A stretch of DNA of 64,000 bases, from contig NC_069133.1 in the NCBI RefSeq assembly GCF_026914265.1, positions 46,907,417 to 46,971,416 of the forward strand, given 5' to 3'. Shown here piece by piece: positions 11,788 through 22,805 of the stretch. A program made the translations under genes and the position numbers. The DNA comes from Mya arenaria (Eukaryota; Mollusca; Bivalvia; Myida; Myidae). Position 1 is the stretch's first letter. Every line of letters begins with the position of its first letter. The notes beneath the pieces are model-generated. The model was not told the origin of the DNA, ran no database searches, and worked only from the letters and a program-made list of their open reading frames with translations.

Positions 11788-14332
11788 CTGTAATATTTGA
11801 TTTGAGTGAACTAGTAAATAAGTAAACGATACAGTGATACATTAAAAATTAAATTATTGTACTTGGACAACACCAGTTATGAATTCCCTACAAAATACAC
11901 GCAGGGAAATCGCCGAATGGAACCCTGGGGGCAGTTTTAATAAAAGATGTCAGTCGTCCGTAAATGAAGTTATCGTAAATAATGTATTAACGTCACAAAT
12001 GACAATACACCGACCTTTTCTTTCCACAACTTCGTGTTCGATTCAAATGTTCAATTCACTTCAACACGGAGAACAATAATAAACCTATGCGACTAGAATA
12101 ATTTCAACTTACGACTACAATCGACTAAGATCTTTGTTGCGGACGCGATCCCTGCAATGGTTAAGGACCATTGATTCTCCGTTTTTATTGAAAATACGAT
12201 TCAGAATACGTGTAGCTGATCAAACTCCACGCAGAAGTTACTTTCATTGCCGTGTAATAATCAATGAGATCACGCGAACCACTTCAGCAAAATCACGTGA
12301 CATCGTTAACCAAGTTCAAATTTGCTTTCAATTGAAATAGAATTCATAATTATCTTTGAAAACAACTATTTTCCGAAATAATTTACACACAAATAGATCA
12401 TCTCTGATTATTAAGGGAGATCACTGCTTGCTAGACAGATATATAACTAGTATCCTAGTATACTTATTTATAACAGCTCGATTGTAAATAAGCTATCAAC
12501 TGATATAAACTCGTTTTCGAGGCAGTTTAATATTGTGTTCTTTTTGAGAGGTTATAAGATACATCGAGACCAAAACCTTTTGGGTTAGATGCGGAAACCT
12601 ATACCAATTGACTATTATCGTCCATTCACTATTTAAAAAAATAAATGTATAACTGCGGTTCTCATTGCTTTACAAAATACTTTTTGGCCATCCCGAGTCA
12701 ATTAAATCAGTTCTAATTGCCCCTTCCCGTGACTATTTTCGCCAACAAGAGTTGATATGGTTCTAATTGCCCCTTCCCTTGTCAACTTTGGCCACCCCGA
12801 GACAATAGTGTGGTTCTTATTGCATCAAATGTTTTACAATCCTTAGTGAACATTTGTGGTCATCATTGCCACAACCAATGAAAAGTTAAACCATCGTGAG
12901 TGAACATATGTGAATCTCACTGCCACTACCAGTGACTAGTCGGCCATAGTTAACATTTGCCAAAAATGAGCACTATAACTTGCGTTCTTCATAAAATCAC
13001 TCATTCATAAAAGAAGCACATATTCCGATGCGGTTTAATATCTCTACACAGTGATTTGAATATTGTAATCCATTCTTGGAAGTTTCATGTAATATAGACT
13101 TCAACGAAGAAAATGTTTGTAAAAGGCATTTAGCTATCAGTAGTTTACGTTACGTCGGTCCATAAGTTGCAAGAGGCAATGTGCATATTGCAAAGCCCAG
13201 GTAATACTACCTATATAAATATAAAGGTTTGTGGAGAAAGCCAAAGGCTTAAAGGTATCCATTTCCTTCTTTGACTGGTATTGCCATCTATACATTAAAC
13301 ATGAGTCTTATATACACTGACAAAAGTTTGAAAAGAAAACGAGTCACTGAAACAAAATAACACTTAACAATACAAACGTGTTATTGCGTAATCCATGTTT
13401 TTAAACAGCCATGGTCCATGTTTATTAACGGCCAGAAAACAACAACAACAACAACAACAATAATAATTTTATATTTAGAAAATAATCAGCAAGATTCACT
13501 ACCAATACTCAGATAGGAAAATTAAAATGAAATGATGATTTACAGTTTTGCCAGAACTCCAAGTTGGGGCAGTTCTTAAGTACAACATGTTTATGTGCAT
13601 AGTCTCAAGTCTGAGCTCAAGCGCAAGACGCAAAATTTCATTTTTATTGTAAATTTTCTTCATGGCGAGTGTTGATGTGAAACTTGAATCGTAAATCTCG
13701 TAACCATAGTTCTTTGCGAAAAAGTCATGTAAATGAATTTTCTTCAGATTTTAAATATTTCATTTTCGGAGTCTGAGACTGTCTTTAGACTCTTCGTAAA
13801 CCAAGGTGATATTACATGTACTTAAAGCTAGGTAGTTTAAGTTGATATTTTGTATTTTCAACATATTAAAGTTATAGCGTAAAACAAAGAGCTCTTTATG
13901 TTATTAACATCAACATCATTTAACTAGTTATTAAAGAGAGAAAAGAAACCGTGTTGTTTATAAACAACACGTATTTATCCAAGTCTTTAACCCAAGATGG
14001 AAACATATTAAATTTACGTTTGGAATCTATACTTGAAATCAATATATAAATATATAGCATGAGTATTTTTCTTCATTCCAATCCATTAAAATCCCAATCA
14101 CTTAACAAAATAAACACATTTACAACAAAAACAATTACAAAAATACTTGTCTTATGAGGTATTTAGTGTATGCAATTTTCTTCAAGAGTTATCTCCACTT
14201 CAGTAGCGAGAGAGATTTTCATCTGATTTTATAAAACTCGTACAGGTATAAACGATGGAAAAGTCGGTAATGCGGTAATAATCTGAAAGATACATAAAGA
14301 ACTTGAATGAAAAATTTCTAACACGAGCAAAA
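11788..14332. other. Spacer between the two TMEM272-like genes
   Basis: The missing 5' exon of copy 1 should lie here, but no frame with the expected hydrophobic N-terminus was recognised. A degenerate tandem repeat of about 60 bp, marked by gttctaattgccccttcc and ggccaccccgag, occupies about 12680-12840. A short CAA run lies at 13440-13465. The rest is AT-rich with nothing recognisable. Confidence 0.4.
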
Positions 14333-16033
14333 TCAGCCGTTTAAATTTTGCGATTCTTTCGCCTTTGCCAAAACTTGGCGCACACTGCAACCAATAGCAA
14401 TTAACCAGAATGCAAAGAATATCCAGTCCATGGTCACCATAGGCAAAAGCAAAGGTCAAGGTCGGCTTATGGCAGTCGTCAGAGCAGCCCGTCGTAACGT
14501 TTCCAGCACAGGGAGTAAATCCGTCCTCGTTTACCTTGCCGTAGGTTGGGTAGATCCATACAGACCCTAAAGAAAGAAACGTTTACAATATTAGTGATAC
14601 CAAATCCAAGCGTTTGTAACCATGGCAAAAGCTAATGTGAAGGTCAGGTTAGGATAGGCATCAGTTAATTAAGCATGTTGTCAAGCTACATTTTGTTAAG
14701 CTATCTTTATACATTGGCTATTAGTCCTAAATACGCTGGGTTGACTCGTATGACCCTAAATGGGTGATAATAACATTTTGTTCGTACAAGTAATATATTG
14801 ATGGGACATAAGCCATCACCTAACTTGACCTAGATTACAAAGAGACACACATTCGAACAAAGTGTCATAAAAACATGCAGACAATCTTATCTCGTAAATG
14901 ATTAGTTGTTGAGCATTTAGACCGGTTGTCCTATTTTTTGACGCTAACATGACCCATAATCGAACTTAATCTTAAGCCATAACGTTACACATGCTAACAT
15001 TACTCTTAGTCGAACTTGACCTTAAGCGAAAGAGACACACACGCTAACATGACCGAACTTGAACTTAAGCGACAGTCACACATTCTAACATGACCCATAG
15101 TCGAACATGGCCGTAAGCGCATAGTGATATACACGCTCACTTGATCCCGAAGTCGAACAGGACCTTAAGTATAACAGATACACTTAATATCACTACCCCA
15201 AAGTCAAGCTTAACCGTGAGTGTGTAGAGGCACAAACGCTAACATGAATTGCGCTAGTTACTTACTCTTTATTCCAAAATGACCCATTTATTGAACTTGG
15301 CAAGATTTATCATAATTTGACCTAGTTACCTACTTTTTTACCCGACATGCCAATAATCAACTTTGACCAGATTATATTGAAACAAACGCTCCGAGCAAGA
15401 GACCATACTGAACGGGTTTATTAACATGGTAACTTTCTTTTTGACCCGACAAGACCCACCCTCGAACACTCTGGTATCTTGAGTGTTAGCAAAGGTATTG
15501 AACGTTTGACCAAATTTATAAAGATAATTCTTATCTAAGTTTTATAAATATTAGGAGGAAATGTCACATCAAGCTATTATTAGGATTTTCTGAATATTTC
15601 GCCTGGTGACCTACTTTGGAGCGGGTTTGACCCATAAGCAGTCTTGCCTTGAGCATTGTTTAAAGACCGGCACATTGTAGCCAAATTTCATGAAAAATAG
15701 GTGGGAGACGTGACTGCTTGCATTTTAATAAACATATTGGTGACGTCTAACGACACGGGCGGCGAAAAACAACCCTGTACTTTAAATAATCTGACCTACA
15801 CAGAAACAAATTATACATACCACAAATGAGCCATGCAAGATTAAACACCAGCGCAATCGCCCCACAGATGCTTCGCGCCACATGTGCGCAACCTCCGGTC
15901 TCCGTCTCCTCCTTCCCCTCTTCTCCATTCGGTTTGCGCACCGCGCCGCTAAAGAAGATGGGGGCGACCCCGCTCACGATCAGCCAGATGGGGATAAGTC
16001 TCTCCAACGGACAGTCGTCTATGTGGACCGCTC
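14333..16033 (-). CDS. TMEM272-like membrane protein, copy 2, frame disrupted in its last exon
   Basis: Two reverse-strand exons, 15821-16033 and 14333-14566, parallel copy 1 in order, phase and sequence: CPLERLIPIWLIVSGVAPIFF, ARSICGAIALVFNLAWLIC, WIYPTYGKV, CAGNVTTGCSDDCHKP. The last exon has one extra base at or next to 14441 (reverse strand GCC-T-ATG). Before it the frame reads TLTFAFA; after it the family continuation (MVTMDWIFFAFW) and an expected TGA stop at 14333-14335 appear only in the next frame. The copy is thus either a young pseudogene, a truncated protein with a changed tail, or a sequence error. The loop after the first visible helix is longer and Glu-rich compared with copy 1. 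No start exon was found between here and 18.9 kb. Confidence 0.62.
14930..15260. repeat. Degenerate tandem repeat, about 70-bp unit
   Basis: The block cgctaacatgaccc, atagtcgaacttgacctt, aagcg and agacacac recurs four to five times with heavy divergence and gaps. It fills part of the intron of TMEM272-like copy 2. Confidence 0.6.
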
Positions 16034-17049
16034 CTGTAAAATACCAATCGGAAAAAAATGTTATTTCATGAATACATTCAGAACACCTCGGCAATCTCCG
16101 CCACCCGCCGAGCCTCGGATGTATGCCGGTGTTTGTAAAAGTAGTTCGCAAAATGAATGGTAGTGATATTAATTGAAGTTTAAACGTGTTTTATTACTAA
16201 GGTGCTCCTATTGACATGATTGGACATACGTATTGCATATGATACTTAATGGTCTCATTAGGGTCGAGGTGTGGCTTTATTGTTATTGCTTAATTCATAA
16301 AAGTTTGCCTTAATTCACGAATATAAAGGAGCAGGTGAACTTAATTTCGAGGAAAAATAAGTGCCTTTCAAAATGTCCTTTTTTTCTAAAAAAACATATT
16401 GAGCACAAAATGCGTATTTTTTTCAACCGTTTAGACGGTTCCATTTTTGGTTGCTAAGTATGACGTATTTTAGGTCCTGAAAGTCGAAAAAGATGTCTTG
16501 ATAGAAAAATAGAAGGAATTGCGAACCGACGGTAAAGACACTTTTTTGTCTTTCTAGACGTATGCAACAAAATTGTAGCGAATTAAAAGTTATAATATTG
16601 TGGATTCTGTGCAAGGAATATTTGTTCACATAATTAGAGTAGATATTTTAAAATGTACATTTTTTTCCTCGAGTCTGAACGCACCTTGCTGCTCCATTAT
16701 ATTGATCTAATAAATAGTACGATTCGTAAATGTAAATACAGGAACCCCGTGTATGCTAAACAGCAAATGTATCACGACGCTCCGCCGAGTAGTGCTGTTG
16801 AAGACAAGATATCTTTTAGGATCAATTCAGAAATCAATATTATCATTTTCCACCGTCAGAGTACCATTAAGACTAGAAGACAGTTATACCTGTTAGTATC
16901 CAATACCGAAGGCCATCAGGTCATGTGGTTGCGGACATTTCTACTTTAAGATATCGGATCGGACGTGATGCCAGTTATAACCTAAGGCTTAAAACACGCT
17001 TCTGACAAAGTTAATGGAGGAGCACAAACGCATGCTACATGTCAAATAC

Positions 17050-17285
17050 GTGTGCGTAGGTTGTTAGCACAGGGGTTAGTGCTCTCTCTTCTCACCAAGA
17101 CATCCCGGGTTCGACCCCTGGCCTGGGCATACGTGAGTTTGGTTGGTGGTAACCATGCCGGATACGTGGGTTTTCTCGAGGCATACCGTCTCCCCCACAA
17201 CAAGACTATACACAAGCGCAACAAAGCGGCAACCAGAGTGATCAGGAGAGGAATAACTCTCCCACAATCGTTGTAAAATAGATAT
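17050..17285 (+). mobile_element. tRNA-derived SINE with conserved central domain (RUDI/V-SINE-like)
   Basis: A tRNA-like head carries an A-box-like ttgttagcacaggggttag (17062-17080) and a near-perfect B box ggttcgacccc at 17108-17118, with normal spacing. It is followed by a central domain (gtgagtttggttggtggtaa, gtgggttttctcgagg) and an A/T-rich tail after ttgtaaaata. It is not a tRNA gene: the acceptor stem is not paired and the tRNA part runs straight into the body. Resemblance to the molluscan RUDI/V-SINE group is from memory of its layout, not from a comparison. Confidence 0.8.
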
Positions 17286-17800
17286 AAAATAATATGTGTC
17301 TTCAAATTAAATCGGAATTTAGAGAAAACAAAACAAAACGAAAAAAACTCATTGTTTTGATCACTCATAGATTGGATAATTTAAAATGAATAAACCTCAG
17401 TGCCGTTTCTAGTACTGGCTTTAAAGAGGACCAAAACATCCATAAACTATGTAAGAGTCACAAGCGGTAAACTCTCTATCCGCCCATGAGAGTGTATGGC
17501 ATTCGAAAGCCAACACAGCTTGACATCTAAAGTGCACTTAATGACAAATCTGTGTCAGTAACTTATTCAATGACAATCGGCAAGTGGACAGCAGTCAACA
17601 CCATCAAGATACGACTTATATATGAACGTTTTTTGTTGTTTTTTTGTTAAGTTTAAACTCTTGTTTTCTCTTACAAGTTTATGTTCCATATAACAGGAAT
17701 GATCTAAGCTCACTATAAAGAGGATAAATGTTTGTTTGAGTGTTAGATCGTAATTCATTATATGCTTTCATGTGGTTTATCGAGATACACCAGTGAAATA

Positions 17801-17866
17801 AAATTGATATTTCACTGTTTCAAACAGTGAAATATTGCACTGTTTCAAACAGTGAAAATATCAATT
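17801..17866. repeat. Compound palindrome around two cactgtttcaaacagtg units
   Basis: Two copies of a 17-bp near-palindrome (cactgtttcaaacagtg) sit inside a larger inverted repeat, aaattgatatttcactg against cagtgaaaatatcaattt. A third half copy follows at 17871-17890. It may be the core of a fold-back element. Confidence 0.7.
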
Positions 17867-18902
17867 TGATATTTTCCACTGTTTTGAAATTTAAGCCCGC
17901 TCTCGGTTCCACACAAACGTCAGCGCGCACAGGGGTAGGACACAACGTATGACGTTACGTGTGCATTCAAATTTGAGCGCTTTTTTAAAAAGAGTATTTA
18001 ATGACTTTGAGGCATAAAATAAAAATTGTTTGTTTCAGTGTAAGATAGCAATATATTTCACCTATTGAACACCAAAAGTAAATATTTCAATCGTGGCTAC
18101 GCCACTCGCGAAATATAAAATTAATTATATCACTCGGTGAAATATATTATTTGTCATCGTATAATTTGCGTAATATTTTCATTTTGAAGAGGTTTAAGAC
18201 TTGCAAACAAAGTTACTTTTAAGACAATCACAATGAACTTTTCGGTTTTGTGAAATCAAATTTTAGGCTAAATGAAACTTATGCTTGAACTTGGTCGAGA
18301 CATTGGGTGTGTATCTGTGTTCCTGTCTTGTATCTAGGTCATATGACTTCATTATTTTTATTTTATTGATTATTTTTTATTGATTTTTTTATATATATCA
18401 TCATTCGAAATAAATGCATTATCAAATGACTTTTTCAGGGACATTCTTGTTTATTCAGTTTGTACAACACATAAACAAACCGACCAAAGCAATGTTTATA
18501 CCTACATACTTCATATAAATGTGTTTGTACTTTCTAAGTAAAACATCATTTGGGCTATTTATAATCGTTAGAACTTAACATGTATGGTGTTATACTATGT
18601 TTGGGACCCAGAATGCATGACCTTGTTTCAATATTCTACATGATAATTTCCACAACAAGGAAGAACTAAAACACTTATTCAAACGGCGCGTTTCAGATCT
18701 CAATGACTTTCAAGTTACAGCGTTCTTTTTAAATAGGGGATTCCAAAACATATTGAAATTACAAGGAAACAGTTGAAGCTTCAAAGCCGTTCAACGACAG
18801 ACACTTGAAAATAAGTAATGGTAAATCTCTGCTTTAAAACAGAAGCTGATTTCCACTCATTATAACATAAACGACACTGAGGAAAACACACCGACATCAA
18901 AA

Positions 18903-19137
18903 ATGACACTATTTGTTTATTTCATTTTTGTCTTTCTGTGTCCAGTTGCTTACGCTGACCAACCAGATGATAAGTTTTCATACGAGTCCAAACTTTTGGA
19001 GAAAGTGATCCGTATGGAGATAAAGATGTCGCAGCTGGAACAGGTGCTGGTGCAGACCGGAAACAAGTTCGAGAACCTCTTGATGAACGTCACGGTGACC
19101 TTGGAGAACAAAACGGCCGAACTGGACGTCTTGAAAG
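18903..19137 (+). CDS. Secreted coiled-coil leader exon, C1q-domain type, 3' part missing
   Basis: An ATG at 18903 opens a 78-residue exon ending in the donor gtaagg at 19138. Residues 1-18 (MTLFVYFIFVFLCPVAYA) are a typical cleavable signal peptide. The rest is charged heptad-like sequence (LLEKVIRMEIKMSQLEQVL) with two N-glycosylation sites (NVT, NKT). This leader-plus-coil layout is common in the many bivalve C1q-domain proteins, which are secreted oligomers. No globular C1q exon was found downstream, where 207-bp and 113-bp satellites begin within 400 bp. A TATA-like tataacat lies about 40 bp before the ATG. C1q membership is inference from the N-terminus only; other secreted coiled-coil proteins would look alike. 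Confidence 0.5.
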
Positions 19138-19519
19138 GTAAGGCGAATTTGTTTCATTATGTAAATCGTTACTCAGACCAGCCAATCCGATTGATTAAAA
19201 TATAAAAAAAGAAAATTCTCTTTTTCTTCAGAGCAAAATAAAAACCGTCAACAATTTTGTGCCCGCCAACGCTGAAAATCAGTCAAAATACAATATTTTT
19301 ACTCAATTATTGATACTGGTGAAATTATAGACACACTTCATGCAATGGATGTAAAGTCATATACATCTGTATAGTAAACGGTTGATGTGATAAGAGAAAG
19401 CAAGACACATTTTTATTATGATGGTTTGAAAAAGCAGAACTCGGAAATTCTAATTTGGAGAAAAAATATTTTAAAACAATAAATATACGTGCTATTATAT
19501 GATGACGGTAAAGTTGGAA

Positions 19520-20565
19520 GGTAGTTGGTAGTTGGTAGTTGGTAGTTGGGGATTCGAATAATCAACTACTTACCAGTTGCCAATTGGGGATTCGAATATT
19601 CAACTACCTGCTAGTTGCCACTTGGGGATTCGACAAACACTGTTTTAATTCACTTTTATTGGTATATTCGCCAGTCGGATATTCGACCATTTCCAGTCGA
19701 TTATTCGCGAATGTTCAACTGCAAACCAGTCAGTAGTTGGGGATTCAGATTATGTCTTTATGTATGGTTTTAAAAGTCACATATGGGAAAATTAATCGCC
19801 AAATGTTTCTTTATGCATGAACACATATGTTTCTTTGCGACAAACACTGTTTTAATTTACTTTAATTCGTATATTCGCCAGTCGGATATTCGACCATTTC
19901 CAGTCGATTATTCGCGAATGTTCAACTGCAAACCAGTCAGTAGCTGGGGATTCAGATTATGTCTATATGTATGCTTTTAAAGGTCACATATGGGAAAACT
20001 AATCGCCAAATGTTTCTGTATGCATGTACACATATGTATCTTTGCGATACACTATTTTAATTTACTTTTATTCGTATATTCGCCAGTCGGATATTCGACC
20101 ATTTCCAGTCGATTATTCTGGAATGTTTAACTGCAAACCAGTCAGTGGTTGGTGATTCAGAGTATGTCTATATATATGGTTTTGAATGTCACATATGGGA
20201 AAATTAATCGCCAAATGTTTCTTTATGCGTGTTCACATATGTATCTTTGCGACAAACACTGTTTTAATTTACTTTTATTCGTATATTCGCCAGTCGGATA
20301 TTCGACCATTTTCAGTCGATTATTCGCGAATGTTCAACTGCAAACCAGTCAGTAGTTGGGGATTCAGATTATGTCTATATACATGTATATGGTTTTAAAG
20401 GTCACATATGGGAAAATTAATCGCCAAATGTTTCTTTATGCATGTACAAATATGTATCTTTGCGACAAACACTGTTTTAATGTACTTTTATTCGTATATT
20501 CGCCAGTCGGATATTCGACCATTTCCAGTCGATTATTCGCGAATATTCAACTGCAAACCAGAAAT
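19520..20565. repeat. 207-bp satellite, five copies with a short-repeat lead-in
   Basis: The marker ccagtcggatattcgacc recurs at 19671, 19878, 20083, 20290 and 20503, giving spacings of 207, 205, 207 and 213. Each unit holds attcgccagtcggatattcg, a ttcaactgcaaaccagtcag segment and cacatatgggaaaa. The first 110 bases are a lead-in of gtagttg and ggggattcgaata repeats. Small frames of 65-75 residues recur with the unit and are not genes. Confidence 0.93.
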
Positions 20566-20764
20566 GTCCGCAGATAGAGGGGACAACAAGTGTTATTTTT
20601 TTACCAGATTACTTTTCGAGATGATGATAACTTAATTTGAAGGTTTTAATTGGGATAGAGCATTAGAACATTAAGCCTACGTGCTCTATCGAGTTCGAGA
20701 TCTCGTGGGCTACGGTAATATATTTTTGAAAACGCCGTTAGCTTATGAATGAAACATTTGTATT

Positions 20765-22320
20765 TACATTCAGATCATATAAACATATGGAAGGAATAAA
20801 ATTAAACAGTGGCTATCTAGATCCTGGTACAAACTATGTGCTTGTGTTTATCTCAACTAGCACTAGCCTGTGCTTTGGACAAGGGGCTTAAATCAACAGA
20901 TGGAAGGAATAAAATTAAACAGTGGCTACCTAATTCCTGGTACAAACTATGTGCTTGTGTTTATCTCAACACGCACTAGCCTGTGCTTGGGACAATGGGC
21001 TAAGATCAACAGATGAAAGGAACGAAATTGAATAGTGGCTACCTAATTCTTGGTACAAACTATGTGCTTGTAAAATTATAAATTAGCACTAGCCTGTGCT
21101 TGGGACAAGGGGCTTAAATCAACAGATGGAAGGAACAAAATTGAATAGTGGCTACCTAATTCCTGGTACAAACTATGTGCTTGTTTAACTCTCAACTAGC
21201 ACTAGCCTTTGCTTGGGACAAGGGGCTAAAATCAACACATGAAAGGAACAAAATTGAATAGTGGCTACCTAATTCCTGGTACAAACTATGTGCTTGTAAA
21301 ATTATAAACTAGCACTAGCCTGTGCTTGGGACAAGGGGCTAAAATCAACAGATGGAAGGAATAAAAATAAACAGTGGATACCTAATTCCTGGTACAAACT
21401 ATGTGCTTGTAAAATTATAAACAAGCACTTGCCTGTGCTTGGGACAAGGGGCTAAAATCAACAGATGGAAGGAATAAAAATAAACAGTGGATACCTAATT
21501 CCTGGTACAAACTATGTGCTTCTGTTTATCTCAACAAGCATTAGCCTGTGCTTGGGACAAGGGGCTAAGATCAACAGATGAAAGGAACGAAATTGAAAAG
21601 TGGGTACCTAATTCCTGGTACAAACTATGTGCTTGTAATATTATAAATTAGCACTAGCCTGTGCTTGGGACAAGGGGCTTAAATCAACAGATGGAAGGAA
21701 TAAAAATAAACAGTGGCTACCTAATTCCTGGTACAAACTATGTGCTTGTGTTTATTGCAACTAGCACTAGCCTGTGCTTGGGACAAGGGGCTAAATCAAC
21801 AGAAGAAAGGAACAGAATTGAAAAGTGACTACCTAATTCCTGGTACAAACTATGTGCTTGTAAAATTATCAACTAGCACTTGCCTGTGCTTGGGACAAGG
21901 GGCTTAAATCACAAGATGGAAGGAATAAAAATAAACAGTGGCTACCTAGTTCCTGGTACAAACTATGTGCTTGTGTTATCTCAACTAGCACTAGCCTGTG
22001 CTTGGGACAAGGGGCTTAAATCAACAGATGGAAGGAATAAAATTAAACAGTGGCTACCTAATTCCTGGTACAAACTATGTGCTTGTTTAACTCTCAACTA
22101 GCACTAGCCTGTGCCTGGGACAAGGGGCTAAAATCAACATATGGAAGGAATAAAATTAAACAGTGGCTATCTAGATCCTGGTACAAACTATGTGCTTGTG
22201 TTTATCCCAGCTAGCACTAGCCTGTGCTTTGGATCAGGGCCTAAAATCAACAGATGGAAGGAATAAAATTGAACAGTGGCTACCTTATTCCTGGTACAAA
22301 CTATGTGCTTGTAATAATCT
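20765..22320. repeat. 113-bp satellite, 14 copies in three subtypes
   Basis: The core ctggtacaaactatgtgctt occurs 14 times at about 109-118 bp spacing. Units differ just after the core: tgtttatctcaac (type A), taaaattataaac (type B) or tttaactctcaac (type C). The order is irregular, roughly A A B C B B A B A B A C A and a hybrid. The array is unrelated to the 207-bp satellite beside it. Confidence 0.95.
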
Positions 22321-22336
22321 CAACTAGCATTTACTA

Positions 22337-22601
22337 CAGTCAAAACCAGTTATGTTAATATCTGTTATGTCGGTTTTTTTCCTTATATTGAACATTTGTA
22401 CATGCAAACTTCAAATATATTCTTGTTTGTATATTCATTGATCAATAATTTTTGTAATAAATTCAAACAAATTATAAAATATTTCTCTATTTTTATTTCA
22501 CAATAGTTTGTCATTTGGTTCAATTTTTGATATGTTGAACGTTTGTTTTAGCTTAGTATTTCTTGCTGTCCCAACAACCTCAACATAGCAAGTTTCGACT
22601 G
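22337..22601. mobile_element. Mariner/pogo-type MITE with TA target site
   Basis: The 265-bp element starts cagtcaaaaccagttatg and ends catagcaagtttcgactg. These are imperfect inverted repeats, flanked by TA at 22335-22336 and 22602-22603. There is no open frame. The termini resemble the cagtcgaaac-type ends of non-autonomous mariner/pogo elements. It sits at the right edge of the 113-bp satellite. Confidence 0.75.
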
Positions 22602-22805
22602 TAATGTAATATTATTTATTCACTGCAGAATTTGCTCGTCAATCTGACCCATCAGTCAAGTCTGGTAAAAGTTAAGTGGGTCTACCAAATTTACCATAGA
22701 CAAAGAACAAAAAAATATGGAAAAAAGAGCTTTCAGTTTGGTAAAAGTTAGCAGTGTCTGCCATGTCTGACTAACTACATCTGTAAATAGAGAAGGATGC
22801 CTTAC

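Larger units (their letters stand above)
16034..18902. other. Spacer with SINE and palindrome
   Basis: No coding exon was recognised. The stretch contains a SINE (17050-17285) and a compound palindrome (17801-17866). Sequence after the palindrome repeats gtgaaatat-type motifs to about 18150, which suggests a decayed inverted-repeat element whose ends I cannot define. Confidence 0.4.

Noticed and set aside
15826-16163. Forward frames over the TMEM272-like exon
   Set aside because: They are antisense shadows of the reverse-strand exon, which has the family sequence and splice sites.
16653-16949. 98-codon forward frame
   Set aside because: No signal peptide cleavage pattern, family motif or splice support; composition is like the neighbouring non-coding sequence.
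17050-17129. Possible tRNA gene
   Set aside because: A and B boxes are present but the acceptor stem does not pair and the sequence continues into a SINE body.
19539-20635. Series of 65-75-codon forward frames with similar sequences
   Set aside because: They repeat with the 207-bp satellite unit and lack splice or start support.
17900-22805. Search for the missing HELQ exons (LHM... onward) on the reverse strand
   Set aside because: No frame with the helicase continuation was recognised; most of the interval is satellite.
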